A stretch of DNA of 64,000 nt, from the NCBI RefSeq assembly GCF_000373645.1, contig NZ_KB892001.1, positions 128,441-192,440 on the forward strand. Reading direction: 5' to 3'. This DNA comes from Streptomyces sp. ATexAB-D23 (GTDB lineage Bacteria > Actinomycetota > Actinomycetes > Streptomycetales > Streptomycetaceae). The notes beneath the pieces were generated by a model. The model ran no database searches. It had not been told where the DNA came from and saw only the letters and a list, made by a program, of their open reading frames with translations. Of the stretch, positions 24,228 to 33,963 are shown piece by piece (the stretch's first letter is position 1; each line of letters begins with the position of its first letter). The translations under genes and the position numbers were made by a program.

Positions 24228-27200
24228 GTGCGCACGTTGGCTTTCCAGATGCCGGACCGCGGCGGAGGCCCGACCGGGCCACGGATCAGAGTCGGCCGCC
24301 CGTCCCGGCGCGCCCGAACCCTGCTCATGACACTTGGCGTCCTGGCGATTCTCGCCATGGCGTTCGTCATGTTCGCGGGGTTCTGGACGGACTGGCTCTG
24401 GTACAGGTCGGTCGCGTATTCGTCCGTCTTCACCACCACCCTGTGGACCAAGATCGGGCTGTTCCTCGTCTTCGGACTGCTGATGGCCCTGGCCGTCGGT
24501 CTGAACATCTGGCTCGCGCACCGGCTCCGGCCGCCGCTGAGCGCGATGTCGCTGGAGCAGCAGAGCCTGGACCGCTACCGGATGAGTCTCGCCCCGTACA
24601 AGAAGTGGGTGCTGCTCGCGATCACCGCGCTCGTCGGTCTGATCGCCGGGGCCTCGGCCTCGGGCCAGTGGCGTACCTGGCTGATGTATGTGAACGGCGT
24701 GTCGTTCGGCCAGAAGGACCCCCAGTTCCATCTGGACGTGTCGTTCTACGCCTTCGACCTGCCCTGGTACCGCTTCCTGCTGGGCTTCGGCTTCGCGGCG
24801 ACGGTCCTCTCCCTGATCGCCGCCGCCCTGACCCACTACCTGTACGGCGGGCTGCGCATCACCAGCCCCGGCGCGCGGGCCACGGGCGCGGCCACCGGCC
24901 ACCTCTCGGTGCTGCTCGGCGTCTTCGTGACGCTGAAGGCCGTGGCGTACTGGCTGGACCGCTACGGCCTGGCCGTGAAGTCCAGTGACTTCAAGGCCAC
25001 GGACAACTGGACGGGCCTGCGGTACGTCGACGCCAACGCGTATCTGCCGGCGAAGACGATCCTGTTCTGCATCGCCGCGATCTGCGCGGTGCTGTTCTTC
25101 GCGACGCTGTGGCGGCGCACCTGGCAGCTCCCGGTGATCGGCTTCGGGCTGATGGTCCTCTCGGCGATCCTGATCGGCGGGCTCTACCCGGCGATCGTGC
25201 AGAAGTTCCAGGTCCAGCCGAACGAGCAGGCCAAGGAAGCCCCGTTCATCCAGAAGAACATCAAGGCCACGCGCGAGGCCTACGACATCGACAACGCCCA
25301 GGTCACGGACTACGCGGGCCAGTCGACGGAGGACGACGGCACCAAGCTCCGGGCGAGCGCGGACTCCGCGGCGAGCTACCGGGTCATGGACCCCAACGTC
25401 GTCTCGCCGGCCTTCCAGCAGCTCCAGCAGAAGAGGAACTACTACCAGTTCCCCAAGACGCTCGACGTCGACCGCTACAAGGACGAGTCCGGCAAGGACC
25501 AGGACACGGTCATCGGTCTGCGCGAGCTCAACATCCAGGGCATCCCCAAGCGCAACTGGATCAACGACCACTTCACCTACACCCATGGCTACGGCGCCAT
25601 CGCGGCCCGGGGCACCACGACCGGCAAGAACCCGAAGGGATCTCCCGACTTCACCGAGTCCGGCCTGCCGACCACCGGCGACCTGGGCACGTACAAGCAG
25701 GAGATCTACTACGGCGAGAAGACCGAGCAGTACTCCATCGTCGGCGGGCCCCAGAAGGAGCTCGACTACGAGGAGGACGGCGAGAAGACCACCAGCTACA
25801 AGGGCAACAGCGGGGTCAGTCTCTCCAGCGCGTTCAACCGGGCCGCGTACGCGGTGGCGTTCAGCGAGCCGCAGATCCTGTACTCGGGAGCCATCGGCGA
25901 CGGTTCGCGGATCCTCTACAACCGCACGCCCAAGGAGCGCGTCGAGGCGGTGGCCCCCTGGCTCACCATCGACGGCGACGCCTACCCGGCCGTGGTCAAC
26001 AAGCGGATCCAGTGGGTCGTCGACGCGTACACCACGACCAACGGCTACCCGTACGCCTCGCGGACCACGCTCGGTGACACCACGGCCGACTCGCTGACCA
26101 CGAACCAGCGCGCGGTCGTCGCCCAGCAGAACCAGGTCAACTACATCCGCAACTCGGTGAAGGCGACCGTCGACGCGTACGACGGGACGGTCACGCTGTA
26201 CGAGTGGGACACCGAGGACCCCGTCCTCAAGACCTGGCGCAAGGCGTTCCCCGGGACCGTGAAGTCCAAGTCGGACATCCCGCAGGAGCTCATGGAGCAC
26301 CTGCGCTACCCGCAGGACCTGTTCAAGGTGCAGCGCGAGCTGCTGACCCGCTACCACGTCACGAGCCCCGCCCAGTTCTACAGCGGCAGTGACGCCTGGC
26401 AGGTCCCGGACGACCCGACCAACAAGGAGTCCGGCTCCGTCCCGCCGTACTACCTGAGCATAAAGATGCCGGACCAGTCGGCCCAGAAGTTCTCGCTGAC
26501 CACGACCTTCACCCCCAAGGGGCGACCCGACCTGGGTGCGTTCATGGCGGTGGACGCCGATGCGGCCAGCAAGGACTACGGCACGATAAGACTCCTGAGA
26601 GTCACCGGAGCCGTGAAGGGTCCCGGCCAGGTACAGAGTGAGCTCAACGGCAACGACGACGTCGCCGAGTTCGTGCGGAACCTCAAGGGCACCGACTCCG
26701 ACATCGAGTACGGCAACCTGCTGACCGTGCCGCTCGAAGGGGGCTTCCTCTACATCGAGCCGGTCTACACGCGCGGTGGCACGCAGAACTACCCGCTGCT
26801 GCGCAAGGTCGCCGCCTCGTACGGCTCGAAGATCGTCTTCGAGAACAGTCTCGGTGAGGCGCTCAACGCCGTCTTCGGCACCGAGGGCTCCGATACGAGC
26901 GAGCCACCGGGCGACACCACCGAGCCGCCGGACACCACCCAGCCGCCGGCCACCGGTGACGCCGCGCTCAAGAAGGCCATCTCCGATGCGCAGAAGGCGT
27001 ACACGGAAGGTGAGGCGGCCCTGAAGAAGCAGGACTGGGCGGCCTACGGCAAGGCGCAGACCGATCTCCAGGACGCGCTGGAGCGGGCGGCGGCGGCCCA
27101 GTCCAAGGTCGAGAGCGACGGCAAGGCCGACAGTGACGGCAAGGGCGACGGCGACGGCAAGGCCGACAGTGACGGCAAGGGCGACAAGGCCGGTACGAAC

Positions 27201-27260
27201 AAGGCGTCGGACAAGTCGGACAAGGCCAGTGATACGGCGAACGATGCCGGTGGGGCCTGA
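24228..27260 (+). CDS. UPF0182 family large integral membrane protein
   Basis: About 1010 residues. The N-terminal third has roughly seven hydrophobic helices (for example [19 protein letters not shown] and [20 protein letters not shown]). Residues about 330-880 form a large soluble, probably extracytoplasmic domain. Homologues occur throughout actinobacteria (Rv3193c) beside the PDZ protease; no biochemical role is established. The last 50 residues are a repetitive Asp/Gly/Lys stretch ([17 protein letters not shown] units). GTG 24228 or ATG 24249 could be the start; neither has a good ribosome site and ATG 24249 (MPDRGGG...) fits homologues. Confidence 0.9.
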   Translation: MRTLAFQMPDRGGGPTGPRIRVGRPSRRARTLLMTLGVLAILAMAFVMFAGFWTDWLWYRSVAYSSVFTTTLWTKIGLFLVFGLLMALAVGLNIWLAHRLRPPLSAMSLEQQSLDRYRMSLAPYKKWVLLAITALVGLIAGASASGQWRTWLMYVNGVSFGQKDPQFHLDVSFYAFDLPWYRFLLGFGFAATVLSLIAAALTHYLYGGLRITSPGARATGAATGHLSVLLGVFVTLKAVAYWLDRYGLAVKSSDFKATDNWTGLRYVDANAYLPAKTILFCIAAICAVLFFATLWRRTWQLPVIGFGLMVLSAILIGGLYPAIVQKFQVQPNEQAKEAPFIQKNIKATREAYDIDNAQVTDYAGQSTEDDGTKLRASADSAASYRVMDPNVVSPAFQQLQQKRNYYQFPKTLDVDRYKDESGKDQDTVIGLRELNIQGIPKRNWINDHFTYTHGYGAIAARGTTTGKNPKGSPDFTESGLPTTGDLGTYKQEIYYGEKTEQYSIVGGPQKELDYEEDGEKTTSYKGNSGVSLSSAFNRAAYAVAFSEPQILYSGAIGDGSRILYNRTPKERVEAVAPWLTIDGDAYPAVVNKRIQWVVDAYTTTNGYPYASRTTLGDTTADSLTTNQRAVVAQQNQVNYIRNSVKATVDAYDGTVTLYEWDTEDPVLKTWRKAFPGTVKSKSDIPQELMEHLRYPQDLFKVQRELLTRYHVTSPAQFYSGSDAWQVPDDPTNKESGSVPPYYLSIKMPDQSAQKFSLTTTFTPKGRPDLGAFMAVDADAASKDYGTIRLLRVTGAVKGPGQVQSELNGNDDVAEFVRNLKGTDSDIEYGNLLTVPLEGGFLYIEPVYTRGGTQNYPLLRKVAASYGSKIVFENSLGEALNAVFGTEGSDTSEPPGDTTEPPDTTQPPATGDAALKKAISDAQKAYTEGEAALKKQDWAAYGKAQTDLQDALERAAAAQSKVESDGKADSDGKGDGDGKADSDGKGDKAGTNKASDKSDKASDTANDAGGA

Positions 27261-27312
27261 GTGACCCGGTAAAGCTCCACCTCCGCGTCGTGGTACGGTT
27301 TGAACACAACGA

Positions 27313-27386
27313 CGCGGGGTGGAGCAGCTCGGTAGCTCGCTGGGCTCATAACCCAGAGGTCGCAGGTTCAAATCCTGTCCCCGCTA
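27313..27386 (+). tRNA. Initiator tRNA-fMet(CAU), copy 1
   Basis: 74 nt with a full cloverleaf. The anticodon loop is CTCATAA on a CTGGG/CCCAG stem, giving the three G:C pairs typical of initiators, and position 1 (C) mismatches position 72 (T), also an initiator trait. The T loop is GTTCAAATC. No CCA is encoded (CTG follows). A TACGGT -10 (27294-27299) lies just upstream. Confidence 0.95.
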
Positions 27387-27394
27387 CTGAAAGA

Positions 27395-27430
27395 CGAAGG
27401 CCCGGATCCTCCAGGGGATCCGGGCCTTCG
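27395..27430 (+). terminator. Terminator of tRNA-fMet copy 1
   Basis: A 15-bp perfect stem (27395-27409 with 27416-27430) directly downstream of the tRNA. It has no long T tract. Confidence 0.8.
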
Positions 27431-27607
27431 TCATGCGTGATGGCATTTCCAGGTGATGGGCGTGAAGTGCGGTTCGCGGGGCACGAGTTGGCCGCGGACG
27501 TGTTTGACTTGTCTCTCTGTGGGCATGTCGACAAAACGCTGAAGTGACCTCACTGGCCGCGATATACCAGGTGTACGCGGGTTGTAGGTGGTGCGACGAT
27601 GGTATTT

Positions 27608-29656
27608 ATGGGGGACAGGGCAACTCTGTTGAAGACAGGGCGGTTTGCGCGGGGTCACGTCCATCCGGAGGAAAAGATGGCGGATGTGGCGTTTGTCGCT
27701 GCCACCGCCCAGTACAACGACATCATCGAGAGCGCCGAGACTGCGGAGTGTGCCGCGAGCGTCGAGAGTGCAGAGTCCGTTGAGACCGCCGACGGCGTGG
27801 AGAACGCCGAGGGAGCGGAGACCGCGGCGAGCGCGGACAACGCCGAGAGCGAGGCGCGCCACCGCAGGGCCGCCGACGCCGGTGACACCGCTTCGATGAG
27901 TGTGCTCGGCGCGCTGCTGCTGCGCCGGGGTGATCTGGCGGGCGCCGAGCCCTACCTGCGCGCCGCCACCGCCGACGGCGACCGTGCCGCGGCCAACAAC
28001 CTGGGCGTCCTGCTGCACCAGCGCGGATACCCCGACGAGGCCGCGGGCTGGTGGCGGACCGCCGCGGTCGCCGGCTCCGCGGCCGCCGCGCACGCCCTGG
28101 GCCGGCACCTGCGCGAGCGCGGGGACGAGCCCGGCGCCGAGTACTGGCTGCGCCAGTCCGCCGAGCAGGGCCACGCGCTGGGCGCGTACGCCCTCGCCGA
28201 CCTGCTGGAACACCGCAGTGACGTCGGCGCCGAGCGCTGGCTGCGCGCTGCGGCCGAGCAGGGCCACCGCGAGGCGGCCTACCGGCTCGCGCGCACGCTG
28301 GAGCGCAACGCCGCCGACGCCGACCACGACGCGTTCGGCCGCGCCGGCCTCGGTCCCCGCGACGCCGGCCGCGCGCCTGACCCGGCCGCGCCCCGGCGCC
28401 CCGCCGCCCGCAAGGACGACGGCCCGGTCGCCGGCCCCGAGCCGTCCCGCACCGGCGAGGCCGAGCAGTGGTACCGGCAGGCCGCCGCGCGCGGTCACCG
28501 GCGGGCCGCCCTGCACCTCGGCGCCATCCTCGAACAGCGCGGCGAGCTCAAGGAGGCCGGCCGCTGGTACCTCATCTCGGCCAAGGCCGGCGAGGCTCGG
28601 GCCGCCTGCGCGCTCGGCTTCCTGCTGCGCGACGCGGGCGACCGGGAGAGCGCCGCGGTGTGGTGGCTGCGCGCCGCCCAGGACGGTGACGGCAACGCCG
28701 CGAACGCCCTCGGGGCCCTGCACGCGGCCAGGGGCGAGCAGCAGACCGCCGAGCGCTGGTACCGCGCGGCGATGGACGCGGGTGACGTCAACGGCGCCTA
28801 CAACCTCGGACTGCTCTGCGCCGCCCAGGACCGCACGGCGCAGGCCGAGCAGTGGTACCGCCGCGCCGCCTACGCGGGCCACCGCGAGGCCGCCAACGCG
28901 CTGGCCGTGCTCCTGCTCCAGGCCGGCGACCCGGTCGGCGCCGAGCCCTGGTTCTCCAAGGCGGCCGAGGCCGGCAGCGTCGACGCCGCCTTCAACCTGG
29001 GCATCCTGTACGCCGGGCGTGACGAGGACCGCACGGCCCTGCTCTGGTACGAGCGGGCCGCGGCGGCCGGTCACACCGAGGCGGCGCTCCAGGTCGGCAT
29101 GGCGCTGCTGCACCACGGCGAGGAGCGCGAGGCCGAGCGGCACCTGCGCTGCGCCGCCGGCGGCGGCAGCGCGGAGGCGGCCTTCCGGCTGGCCGGGGTG
29201 CTCGACTCGCGGCAGCCGCCGCCCGGACCGCCCGCGCTGGGCGAGCCGCTGCCGGAGAAGACCGAGTGCGAGGAGTGGTACGAGCGGGCGGCCGAGCAGG
29301 GGCACCGCCGCGCCCAGGTCCGCGTCGGCATGCTCGCCGCCTCCCGGGGCGACGTGGAGAGCGCCGGCCGCTGGTACCGGGAGGCGGCCGAGGCAGGCAG
29401 CCGCAACGGGGCGTTCAACCTCGGTCTGCTGCTCGCCCGCGAGGGCAGCGAGCGCGAGGCCGCCCTGTGGTGGACCCGGGCCGCCGCCGACGGGCACGGG
29501 CGGGCCGCGCTGCGCCTCGCCCTGCTGGCCGCGCGCCGCGGTGAGCTGGCCGAGGGGAAGCGGTGGTGTGCGCGGGCGGTCGAGCTGGGGCCCGCGGAGG
29601 TCGCGGAGCGGGCCGCGCGGCTGCGCGAGGCGCTGCACCAGGAGCTGACCGCGTGA
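27608..29656 (+). CDS. Sel1/TPR-repeat protein
   Basis: About 682 residues. After residue 85 the protein is a long series of Sel1-like helix pairs, about 36 residues each, with recurring W[YL]RRAA-x-x-GH and A-x-x-LG-x-LL signatures (for example QWYRQAAARGHRRAALHLGA). Residues about 35-85 are an unusual Ala/Glu/Ser tract with quasi-repeats of SAE and TAE. Such solenoids mediate protein-protein contacts; the partner is unknown. ATG 27608 is 7 bases after a GACGAT -10-like element; ATG 27599 is the alternative. The gene is bracketed by two identical initiator tRNA genes. Confidence 0.85.
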   Translation: MGDRATLLKTGRFARGHVHPEEKMADVAFVAATAQYNDIIESAETAECAASVESAESVETADGVENAEGAETAASADNAESEARHRRAADAGDTASMSVLGALLLRRGDLAGAEPYLRAATADGDRAAANNLGVLLHQRGYPDEAAGWWRTAAVAGSAAAAHALGRHLRERGDEPGAEYWLRQSAEQGHALGAYALADLLEHRSDVGAERWLRAAAEQGHREAAYRLARTLERNAADADHDAFGRAGLGPRDAGRAPDPAAPRRPAARKDDGPVAGPEPSRTGEAEQWYRQAAARGHRRAALHLGAILEQRGELKEAGRWYLISAKAGEARAACALGFLLRDAGDRESAAVWWLRAAQDGDGNAANALGALHAARGEQQTAERWYRAAMDAGDVNGAYNLGLLCAAQDRTAQAEQWYRRAAYAGHREAANALAVLLLQAGDPVGAEPWFSKAAEAGSVDAAFNLGILYAGRDEDRTALLWYERAAAAGHTEAALQVGMALLHHGEEREAERHLRCAAGGGSAEAAFRLAGVLDSRQPPPGPPALGEPLPEKTECEEWYERAAEQGHRRAQVRVGMLAASRGDVESAGRWYREAAEAGSRNGAFNLGLLLAREGSEREAALWWTRAAADGHGRAALRLALLAARRGELAEGKRWCARAVELGPAEVAERAARLREALHQELTA

Positions 29657-29680
29657 ACCGGCGGGGCCCCGGCAATGAAT

Positions 29681-29709
29681 TTGCACTGGTCCAAGGGGTG
29701 CCGTAGGGT
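29681..29709 (+). promoter_or_regulatory. Vegetative promoter of tRNA-fMet copy 2
   Basis: TTGCAC (29681-29686), a 17-base spacer and TAGGGT (29704-29709), a good match to the principal sigma consensus, 15 bases before the tRNA. Confidence 0.75.
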
Positions 29710-29723
29710 TATGAACACAACGA

Positions 29724-29797
29724 CGCGGGGTGGAGCAGCTCGGTAGCTCGCTGGGCTCATAACCCAGAGGTCGCAGGTTCAAATCCTGTCCCCGCTA
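29724..29797 (+). tRNA. Initiator tRNA-fMet(CAU), copy 2
   Basis: Identical over all 74 nt to the copy at 27313. The identity extends to about 91 bp in total (29712-29802 versus 27301-27391), including the 5' flank TGAACACAACGA. Confidence 0.95.
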
Positions 29798-29804
29798 CTG
29801 AAGA

Positions 29805-29840
29805 CAGAAGGCCGGATCTTTTCGAAGATCCGGCCTTCTG
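29805..29840 (+). terminator. Terminator of tRNA-fMet copy 2
   Basis: A perfect 16-bp stem (29805-29820 with 29825-29840) closed by a TTCG tetraloop. It differs in sequence from the terminator of copy 1. Confidence 0.85.
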
Positions 29841-29899
29841 TGTGTGCGCATGTGCGGGCACGCGTGTGTGCGCTCCGTCCCGCGCGGGAGGTGCGTGGC

Positions 29900-30319
29900 T
29901 CAGGCGGCCGCGGCGCACTCCGGGCAGATGCCCCGGTAGGTCATCTCGACGCCGGAGATCGTGAAGCCGAAGCGCTCGCCGGAGGGCAGATCCGCCAGCG
30001 GGTCGCCGGACGGGTGCACATCGCGGATGGCGCCGCACTTCGCGCACACCAGGTGGTGGTGGGCGCGGTGCGCGTTGGGGTCGTAGCGCTTGGCGCGGCG
30101 GTCGGTGGAGACCTCGATGACCTCGCCGAGGGTCACCATCTCGCCCAGCGTGTTGTAGACGGTGGCGCGGGAGATCTCGGGCAGCCTGGCCACCGCACGT
30201 GCGTGGACCTCGTCGGCCGTCAGGTGCACATGGTCCCCGTCGAGGACCTCGGCCACGACGCGCCGCTGTGCGGTCATGCGCCAGCCGCGTCCTCGAAGTC
30301 GTTCCAGCAGGTCACTCAT
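29900..30319 (-). CDS. catR: Fur-family peroxide-type regulator (CatR-like)
   Basis: 139 residues from ATG 30319. The N-terminal winged helix (GWRMTAQRRVVAEVL, SRATVYNTLGEM) and the C-terminal metal/dimer domain (HRAHHHLVCAKCGAIRDV and CPEC, giving two CxxC zinc-binding pairs) are complete. Fur-type repressors beside catalase genes sense peroxide by metal-catalysed oxidation. Divergent from the catalase gene, whose promoter contains a palindrome suited to a Fur dimer. The symbol rests on this arrangement and on S. coelicolor CatR; FurA is an alternative name. The same frame is open much further upstream, but that part crosses the catalase promoter and is not coding. Confidence 0.88.
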   Translation of the reverse strand: MSDLLERLRGRGWRMTAQRRVVAEVLDGDHVHLTADEVHARAVARLPEISRATVYNTLGEMVTLGEVIEVSTDRRAKRYDPNAHRAHHHLVCAKCGAIRDVHPSGDPLADLPSGERFGFTISGVEMTYRGICPECAAAA

Positions 30320-30379
30320 GGGCGCCAGTCTAGCAGCGCGGGGGCCGTCTCTTGAATAGGTGCGATTTTGGATGCTCGC

Positions 30380-30407
30380 TTGACTTGGACTTTGTCCATT
30401 GTAGGAT
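30380..30407 (+). promoter_or_regulatory. Catalase promoter with Fur-type operator in the spacer
   Basis: TTGACT (30380-30385), 16 bases, TAGGAT (30402-30407). The spacer contains the perfect inverted repeat TGGAC-TTT-GTCCA (30386-30398), placed so that a bound repressor would block RNA polymerase. It lies between catR and the catalase gene. Confidence 0.7.
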
Positions 30408-30497
30408 CGCTTATGGCATCGGCCGGAGGACAGGAAGGCCGCGAAGCCGCGCACGGCATGAAGGCATGACGTGCGGAAACGATCGCAGGAGGCGCAC

Positions 30498-31949
30498 GTG
30501 ACGCAGGGACCGCTCACCACGGAGGCCGGCGCGCCGGTCGCCGACAACCAGCAGAGTGAGACCGCGGGTGCCGGTGGACCGGTCCTGGTCCAGGACCAGT
30601 TGCTGCTGGAGAAGCTCGCGCACTTCAACCGTGAGCGCATTCCGGAGCGCGTGGTGCACGCACGCGGCGCCGGTGCGTACGGCACGTTCACGCTGACCCG
30701 TGACGTGTCGCAGTGGACGCGGGCGAAGTTCCTCTCCGAGGTCGGCAAGCAGACCGAGACGTTCCTGCGCTTCTCCACCGTCGCGGGCAACCTCGGCGCC
30801 GCCGACGCGGTACGCGACCCGCGCGGCTTCTCGCTGAAGTTCTACACCGAGGAGGGCAACTACGACCTCGTCGGCAACAACACCCCCGTCTTCTTCGTCC
30901 GGGACGCCATCAAGTTCCCCGACTTCATCCACACCCAGAAGCGCGACCCGTACACCGGCTCCCAGGAGGCGGACAACGTCTGGGACTTCTGGGGTCTCTC
31001 GCCCGAGTCCACCCACCAGGTGACCTGGCTCTTCGGCGACCGGGGCATCCCCGCCTCGTACCGTCACATGGACGGCTTCGGCTCGCACACCTACCAGTGG
31101 AACAACGAGGCGGGCGAGGTCTTCTGGGTCAAGTACCACTTCAAGACCGACCAGGGGATCAAGAACCTCACCACCGACGAGGCGAACCGCCTCTCCGGTG
31201 TGGACCCCGACAGCCACCAGCGGGACCTGCGCGAGTCCATCGAGCGCGGCGACTTCCCGACCTGGACCGTGCAGGTGCAGATCATGCCGGCGGCCGAGGC
31301 GGCGACGTACCGCTTCAACCCGTTCGACCTGACCAAGGTGTGGCCGCACGCGGACTACCCGCCGGTCGAGATCGGCAAGCTGGAACTCAACCGCAACCCG
31401 GAGAACATCTTCGCCGAGGTCGAGCAGTCCATCTTCAGCCCGGCGCACTTCGTGCCCGGCATCGGTCCCTCGCCCGACAAGATGCTCCAGGGTCGCCTGT
31501 TCGCGTACGGCGACGCGCACCGCTACCGCGTCGGCATCAACGCCGACCACCTGCCGGTGAACCGCCCGCACGCCACCGAGGCGCGTACCAACAGCCGTGA
31601 CGGCTACCTGTACGACGGCCGCCACAAGGGCACCAAGAACTACGAGCCGAACAGCTTCGGCGGCCCCGCCCAGACGGACCGGCCGCTGTGGGAGTCCACC
31701 CCCGTCACGGGCGGCACCGGCAACCACGAGACCCCGCGTCACGCCGAGGACGACGACTTCGTGCAGGCCGGCAACCTCTACCGGCTCATGTCCGAGGACG
31801 AGAAGGGCCGGCTGATCGACAACCTCGCGGGGTTCATCGCGAAGGTCTCGCGCGACGACATCGCGGAGCGCGCGATCGGTAACTTCCGCCGGGCCGACGA
31901 GAACTTCGGCAAGCGGCTGGAGGCGGCCGTGCAGGCGCTGCGCGCCTGA
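30498..31949 (+). CDS. catA: Monofunctional haem catalase
   Basis: 483 residues from GTG 30498, which has an AGGAGG site 5 bases ahead. Small-subunit catalase features: catalytic His in [13 protein letters not shown], Asn in [11 protein letters not shown], and the proximal-haem Tyr region [14 protein letters not shown]. It decomposes hydrogen peroxide in the cytoplasm. Divergent from catR with a Fur-type operator in its promoter, consistent with peroxide induction. It terminates at a 16-bp hairpin (31966-32006). Confidence 0.95.
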   Translation: MTQGPLTTEAGAPVADNQQSETAGAGGPVLVQDQLLLEKLAHFNRERIPERVVHARGAGAYGTFTLTRDVSQWTRAKFLSEVGKQTETFLRFSTVAGNLGAADAVRDPRGFSLKFYTEEGNYDLVGNNTPVFFVRDAIKFPDFIHTQKRDPYTGSQEADNVWDFWGLSPESTHQVTWLFGDRGIPASYRHMDGFGSHTYQWNNEAGEVFWVKYHFKTDQGIKNLTTDEANRLSGVDPDSHQRDLRESIERGDFPTWTVQVQIMPAAEAATYRFNPFDLTKVWPHADYPPVEIGKLELNRNPENIFAEVEQSIFSPAHFVPGIGPSPDKMLQGRLFAYGDAHRYRVGINADHLPVNRPHATEARTNSRDGYLYDGRHKGTKNYEPNSFGGPAQTDRPLWESTPVTGGTGNHETPRHAEDDDFVQAGNLYRLMSEDEKGRLIDNLAGFIAKVSRDDIAERAIGNFRRADENFGKRLEAAVQALRA

Positions 31950-31965
31950 GTCCCCTCGGCCGTTC

Positions 31966-32006
31966 GCGACCGGCCCGGCCCCGCACCCGGGGGCCGGGCC
32001 GGTCGC
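31966..32006. terminator. Terminator between catalase and CBS-protein genes
   Basis: A perfect 16-bp stem (31966-31981 with 31991-32006) between convergent genes. Confidence 0.8.
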
Positions 32007-32017
32007 ATGCGCGGTGG

Positions 32018-32419
32018 TCAGCCGACCAGCTCCACCGGGTGGTGGCGCAGCGGCGACCAGCAGCGGATGATGTCGCGCACCGAGACGACCCCGACCGGAC
32101 CGTCGTCGTCCAGCACGATCAGATGGCGGAAGCCGCCGTGGGTCATGGCCGCCGCGGCCTCTTCGAGGGTCCAGGCGGGGGCGGCGAAGACCACGTCGGT
32201 GGTGGTGTGCGCGGAGGCGGTTTCGGCGTCCGGGTCCTGGCCCGAGCCGACCGCGTTGAGGATGTCGCGCTCGGTGAGGATGCCGAACCCGCTGGTATCG
32301 GGGTCGTGGACGACGGCCGCCCCGATCCGCCGGGCCGACATCAGCCGGGCGGCTTGGCGCAGGGTATGGGCCGGGCCGATGGTGAGGACCACCGTGCTCA
32401 TGGCGTCGCGGACGAGCAT
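32018..32419 (-). CDS. Two-CBS-domain protein
   Basis: 133 residues from ATG 32419, with GAGGAGG 11 bases ahead. Two CBS motifs in tandem: residues about 1-60 (VRDAMSTVVLTIGP ... GFGILTERDIL) and about 70-128 (TTDVVFAAPAWTLEEAAAAM ... GPVGVVSVRDII). The pair forms a Bateman module that binds adenine nucleotides. There is no attached catalytic domain, so it probably acts as a sensor for an unknown partner. Confidence 0.88.
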   Translation of the reverse strand: MLVRDAMSTVVLTIGPAHTLRQAARLMSARRIGAAVVHDPDTSGFGILTERDILNAVGSGQDPDAETASAHTTTDVVFAAPAWTLEEAAAAMTHGGFRHLIVLDDDGPVGVVSVRDIIRCWSPLRHHPVELVG

Positions 32420-32530
32420 GAAGAGAGCCACCTCCTCGGTGAAGCGACCGCATGGCCGATTCACAAGTTCACAAGTGGGGGAGCTCTCAGAGTTGCACCG
32501 ATGAGTCAGGGCAACAAGGGGGAGCGAAGA

Positions 32531-32573
32531 TCACCGGAGGGGCGTGCAGGGGTGCGGCACACCCCTCCGGTGA
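32531..32573 (-). terminator. Terminator downstream of hisN
   Basis: A perfect 12-bp stem (32531-32542 with 32562-32573), extended by further pairs inside the loop. It follows the hisN stop on the minus strand. Confidence 0.7.
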
Positions 32574-32604
32574 CGAGTACGCCGCCCGGCGGGCGAAGCG
32601 GCGG

Positions 32605-33405
32605 TCAGTAACGCTGGTTCAGGTAACCCAGCAACTCGTGATGGAGGACGCCGTTCGACGCCGCGGCGTTCCCCCCGCCCGGACCGCTGACACCGTCCAG
32701 ACTGGTGAAACTGCCGCCCGCCTCCTGGACGATGATCGCGTTCGCCGCCATGTCCCACAGCGAGAGCTCCGGCTCCGCGCAGATGTCCACAGACCCCTCG
32801 GCGACCATCATGTACGGCCAGAAGTCCCCGTAGCCCCGGGTCCGCCAGCAGGCCCGGGTCAGGTCCATGAACCCGTCGAGCCGGCCCAGCTCCTCCCAGC
32901 CGGTCAGCGAGGAGTACGCGAACGAGGCGTCCGAGATCCGCTCCACCTTGGAGACGTGCAGCCGGGTCGCGGATGTCAGGCTGCGGCCGGTGTACGCCCC
33001 CGCGCCCTTCGCCGCCCACCAGCGCCGGTTCAGCGCCGGCGCCGACACCACACCCATGACCGGCTGGAACCCGTCCTCACCCGCCTCCATCAGCGAGATC
33101 AGCGTCGCCCAGACCGGCACGCCCCGTACGTAGTTCTTGGTGCCGTCGATCGGGTCGATCACCCAGCGCCGCGGCCCCGTGCCCTCGATCCCGAACTCCT
33201 CGCCCAGGATCGCGTCGCGCGGGCGCGCCCGGTGCAGATGCCCCCGGATCAGCTCCTCGGCGGCCTTGTCGGCCTCGCTCACCGGCGTCATGTCCGGCTT
33301 GGTCTCGACCTTCAGGTCCAGAGCCTTGAACCGGTCCATGGTCACCGCGTCGGCGGCGTCGGCCAGCACATGGGCGAGGCGCAGATCATCGTGGTAATCG
33401 GGCAT
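32605..33405 (-). CDS. hisN: Histidinol-phosphatase HisN (inositol-monophosphatase fold)
   Basis: 266 residues. IMPase motifs: [20 protein letters not shown] (metal-binding DPxDGT) and [16 protein letters not shown] (WDxAA). Streptomyces histidine synthesis uses an IMPase-type phosphatase encoded apart from the his operon, and the HisN subgroup carries the [10 protein letters not shown] segment seen here. It converts histidinol phosphate to histidinol. The assignment over a generic inositol monophosphatase rests on resemblance from memory. Confidence 0.82.
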   Translation of the reverse strand: MPDYHDDLRLAHVLADAADAVTMDRFKALDLKVETKPDMTPVSEADKAAEELIRGHLHRARPRDAILGEEFGIEGTGPRRWVIDPIDGTKNYVRGVPVWATLISLMEAGEDGFQPVMGVVSAPALNRRWWAAKGAGAYTGRSLTSATRLHVSKVERISDASFAYSSLTGWEELGRLDGFMDLTRACWRTRGYGDFWPYMMVAEGSVDICAEPELSLWDMAANAIIVQEAGGSFTSLDGVSGPGGGNAAASNGVLHHELLGYLNQRY

Positions 33406-33459
33406 GCCGTCACAGTATCGACCCGCCGGTGACCCCGGCCACAGGGCCCCGGAGCCCGG

Positions 33460-33783
33460 TCAGTGGGCGGAGCCCGAGAGCTGGAGGCCGATCACGCCGA
33501 GGATCACCAGCGAGATCGACACCAGCTTGAGCACCGAGACCACGTCGTTGAGGAAGACCATGCCGTAGATCGCGGTACCCGCAGCGCCGATGCCGGTCCA
33601 CACCGCGTACGCGGGCCCGACGTCGAGCTTCTTCAGCGCCATGGTCAGCAGGCCGAAGCTGCCGAGCGCGAAGACGCAGAACGCGATGGTCGGCCACAGC
33701 CGGGAGAAGCCGTGCGAGAGCTTCAGACAGACCGCGAAGCCGGTTTCCAGAAGTCCCGCGACCACGACCAGCAGCCACGCCAT
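33460..33783 (-). CDS. SMR-family exporter, SugE/Gdx-like (guanidinium)
   Basis: 107 residues, four hydrophobic helices. MAWLLVVVAGLLETGFAV has the essential Glu of SMR proteins, followed by LKLSHGFSRLWP and VGPAYAVWTGIGAAGTA, which match SugE/Gdx rather than EmrE. Gdx proteins exchange guanidinium for protons as dimers. Start ATG 33783 with GGGAGG 9 bases ahead. I looked for a guanidine riboswitch upstream and saw none. An imperfect palindrome lies at 33836-33854. Confidence 0.85.
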   Translation of the reverse strand: MAWLLVVVAGLLETGFAVCLKLSHGFSRLWPTIAFCVFALGSFGLLTMALKKLDVGPAYAVWTGIGAAGTAIYGMVFLNDVVSVLKLVSISLVILGVIGLQLSGSAH

Positions 33784-33963
33784 CGTCAGTGCCCTCCCGC
33801 ATCGGTGACCGCCCGGCAACGCCCGCTACCACCGAGCATGATTCGTGATTATGCACTTACCGGCGGCGAGTGATCGCAAACGTACCCGGCCCGGTCATCT
33901 GTTCGTCGCATCCGGCCCCACAGGGACCGGCCGCCCGCGCGCCGTACCCGCACCGGACGGTGT

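Noticed and set aside
24162..27371. A 1069-codon minus-strand frame opposite the UPF0182 gene
   Set aside because: Val/Gly/Leu/Arg-rich with no recognisable family, and it runs into the tRNA gene. It is a shadow frame.
27431..29782. A minus-strand frame opposite the Sel1 gene that also begins MNLRPLGYEPSELP
   Set aside because: Its first residues, like those of the frame at 24162-27371, are simply the translated complement of the two identical tRNA genes, so the shared N-terminus is not a protein family.
33784..33963. Possible guanidine riboswitch upstream of the SugE/Gdx-like exporter
   Set aside because: I looked for the conserved elements of guanidine-I, -II (ACGR loops) and -III aptamers on the minus strand and found none; only an imperfect palindrome at 33836-33854 is present.
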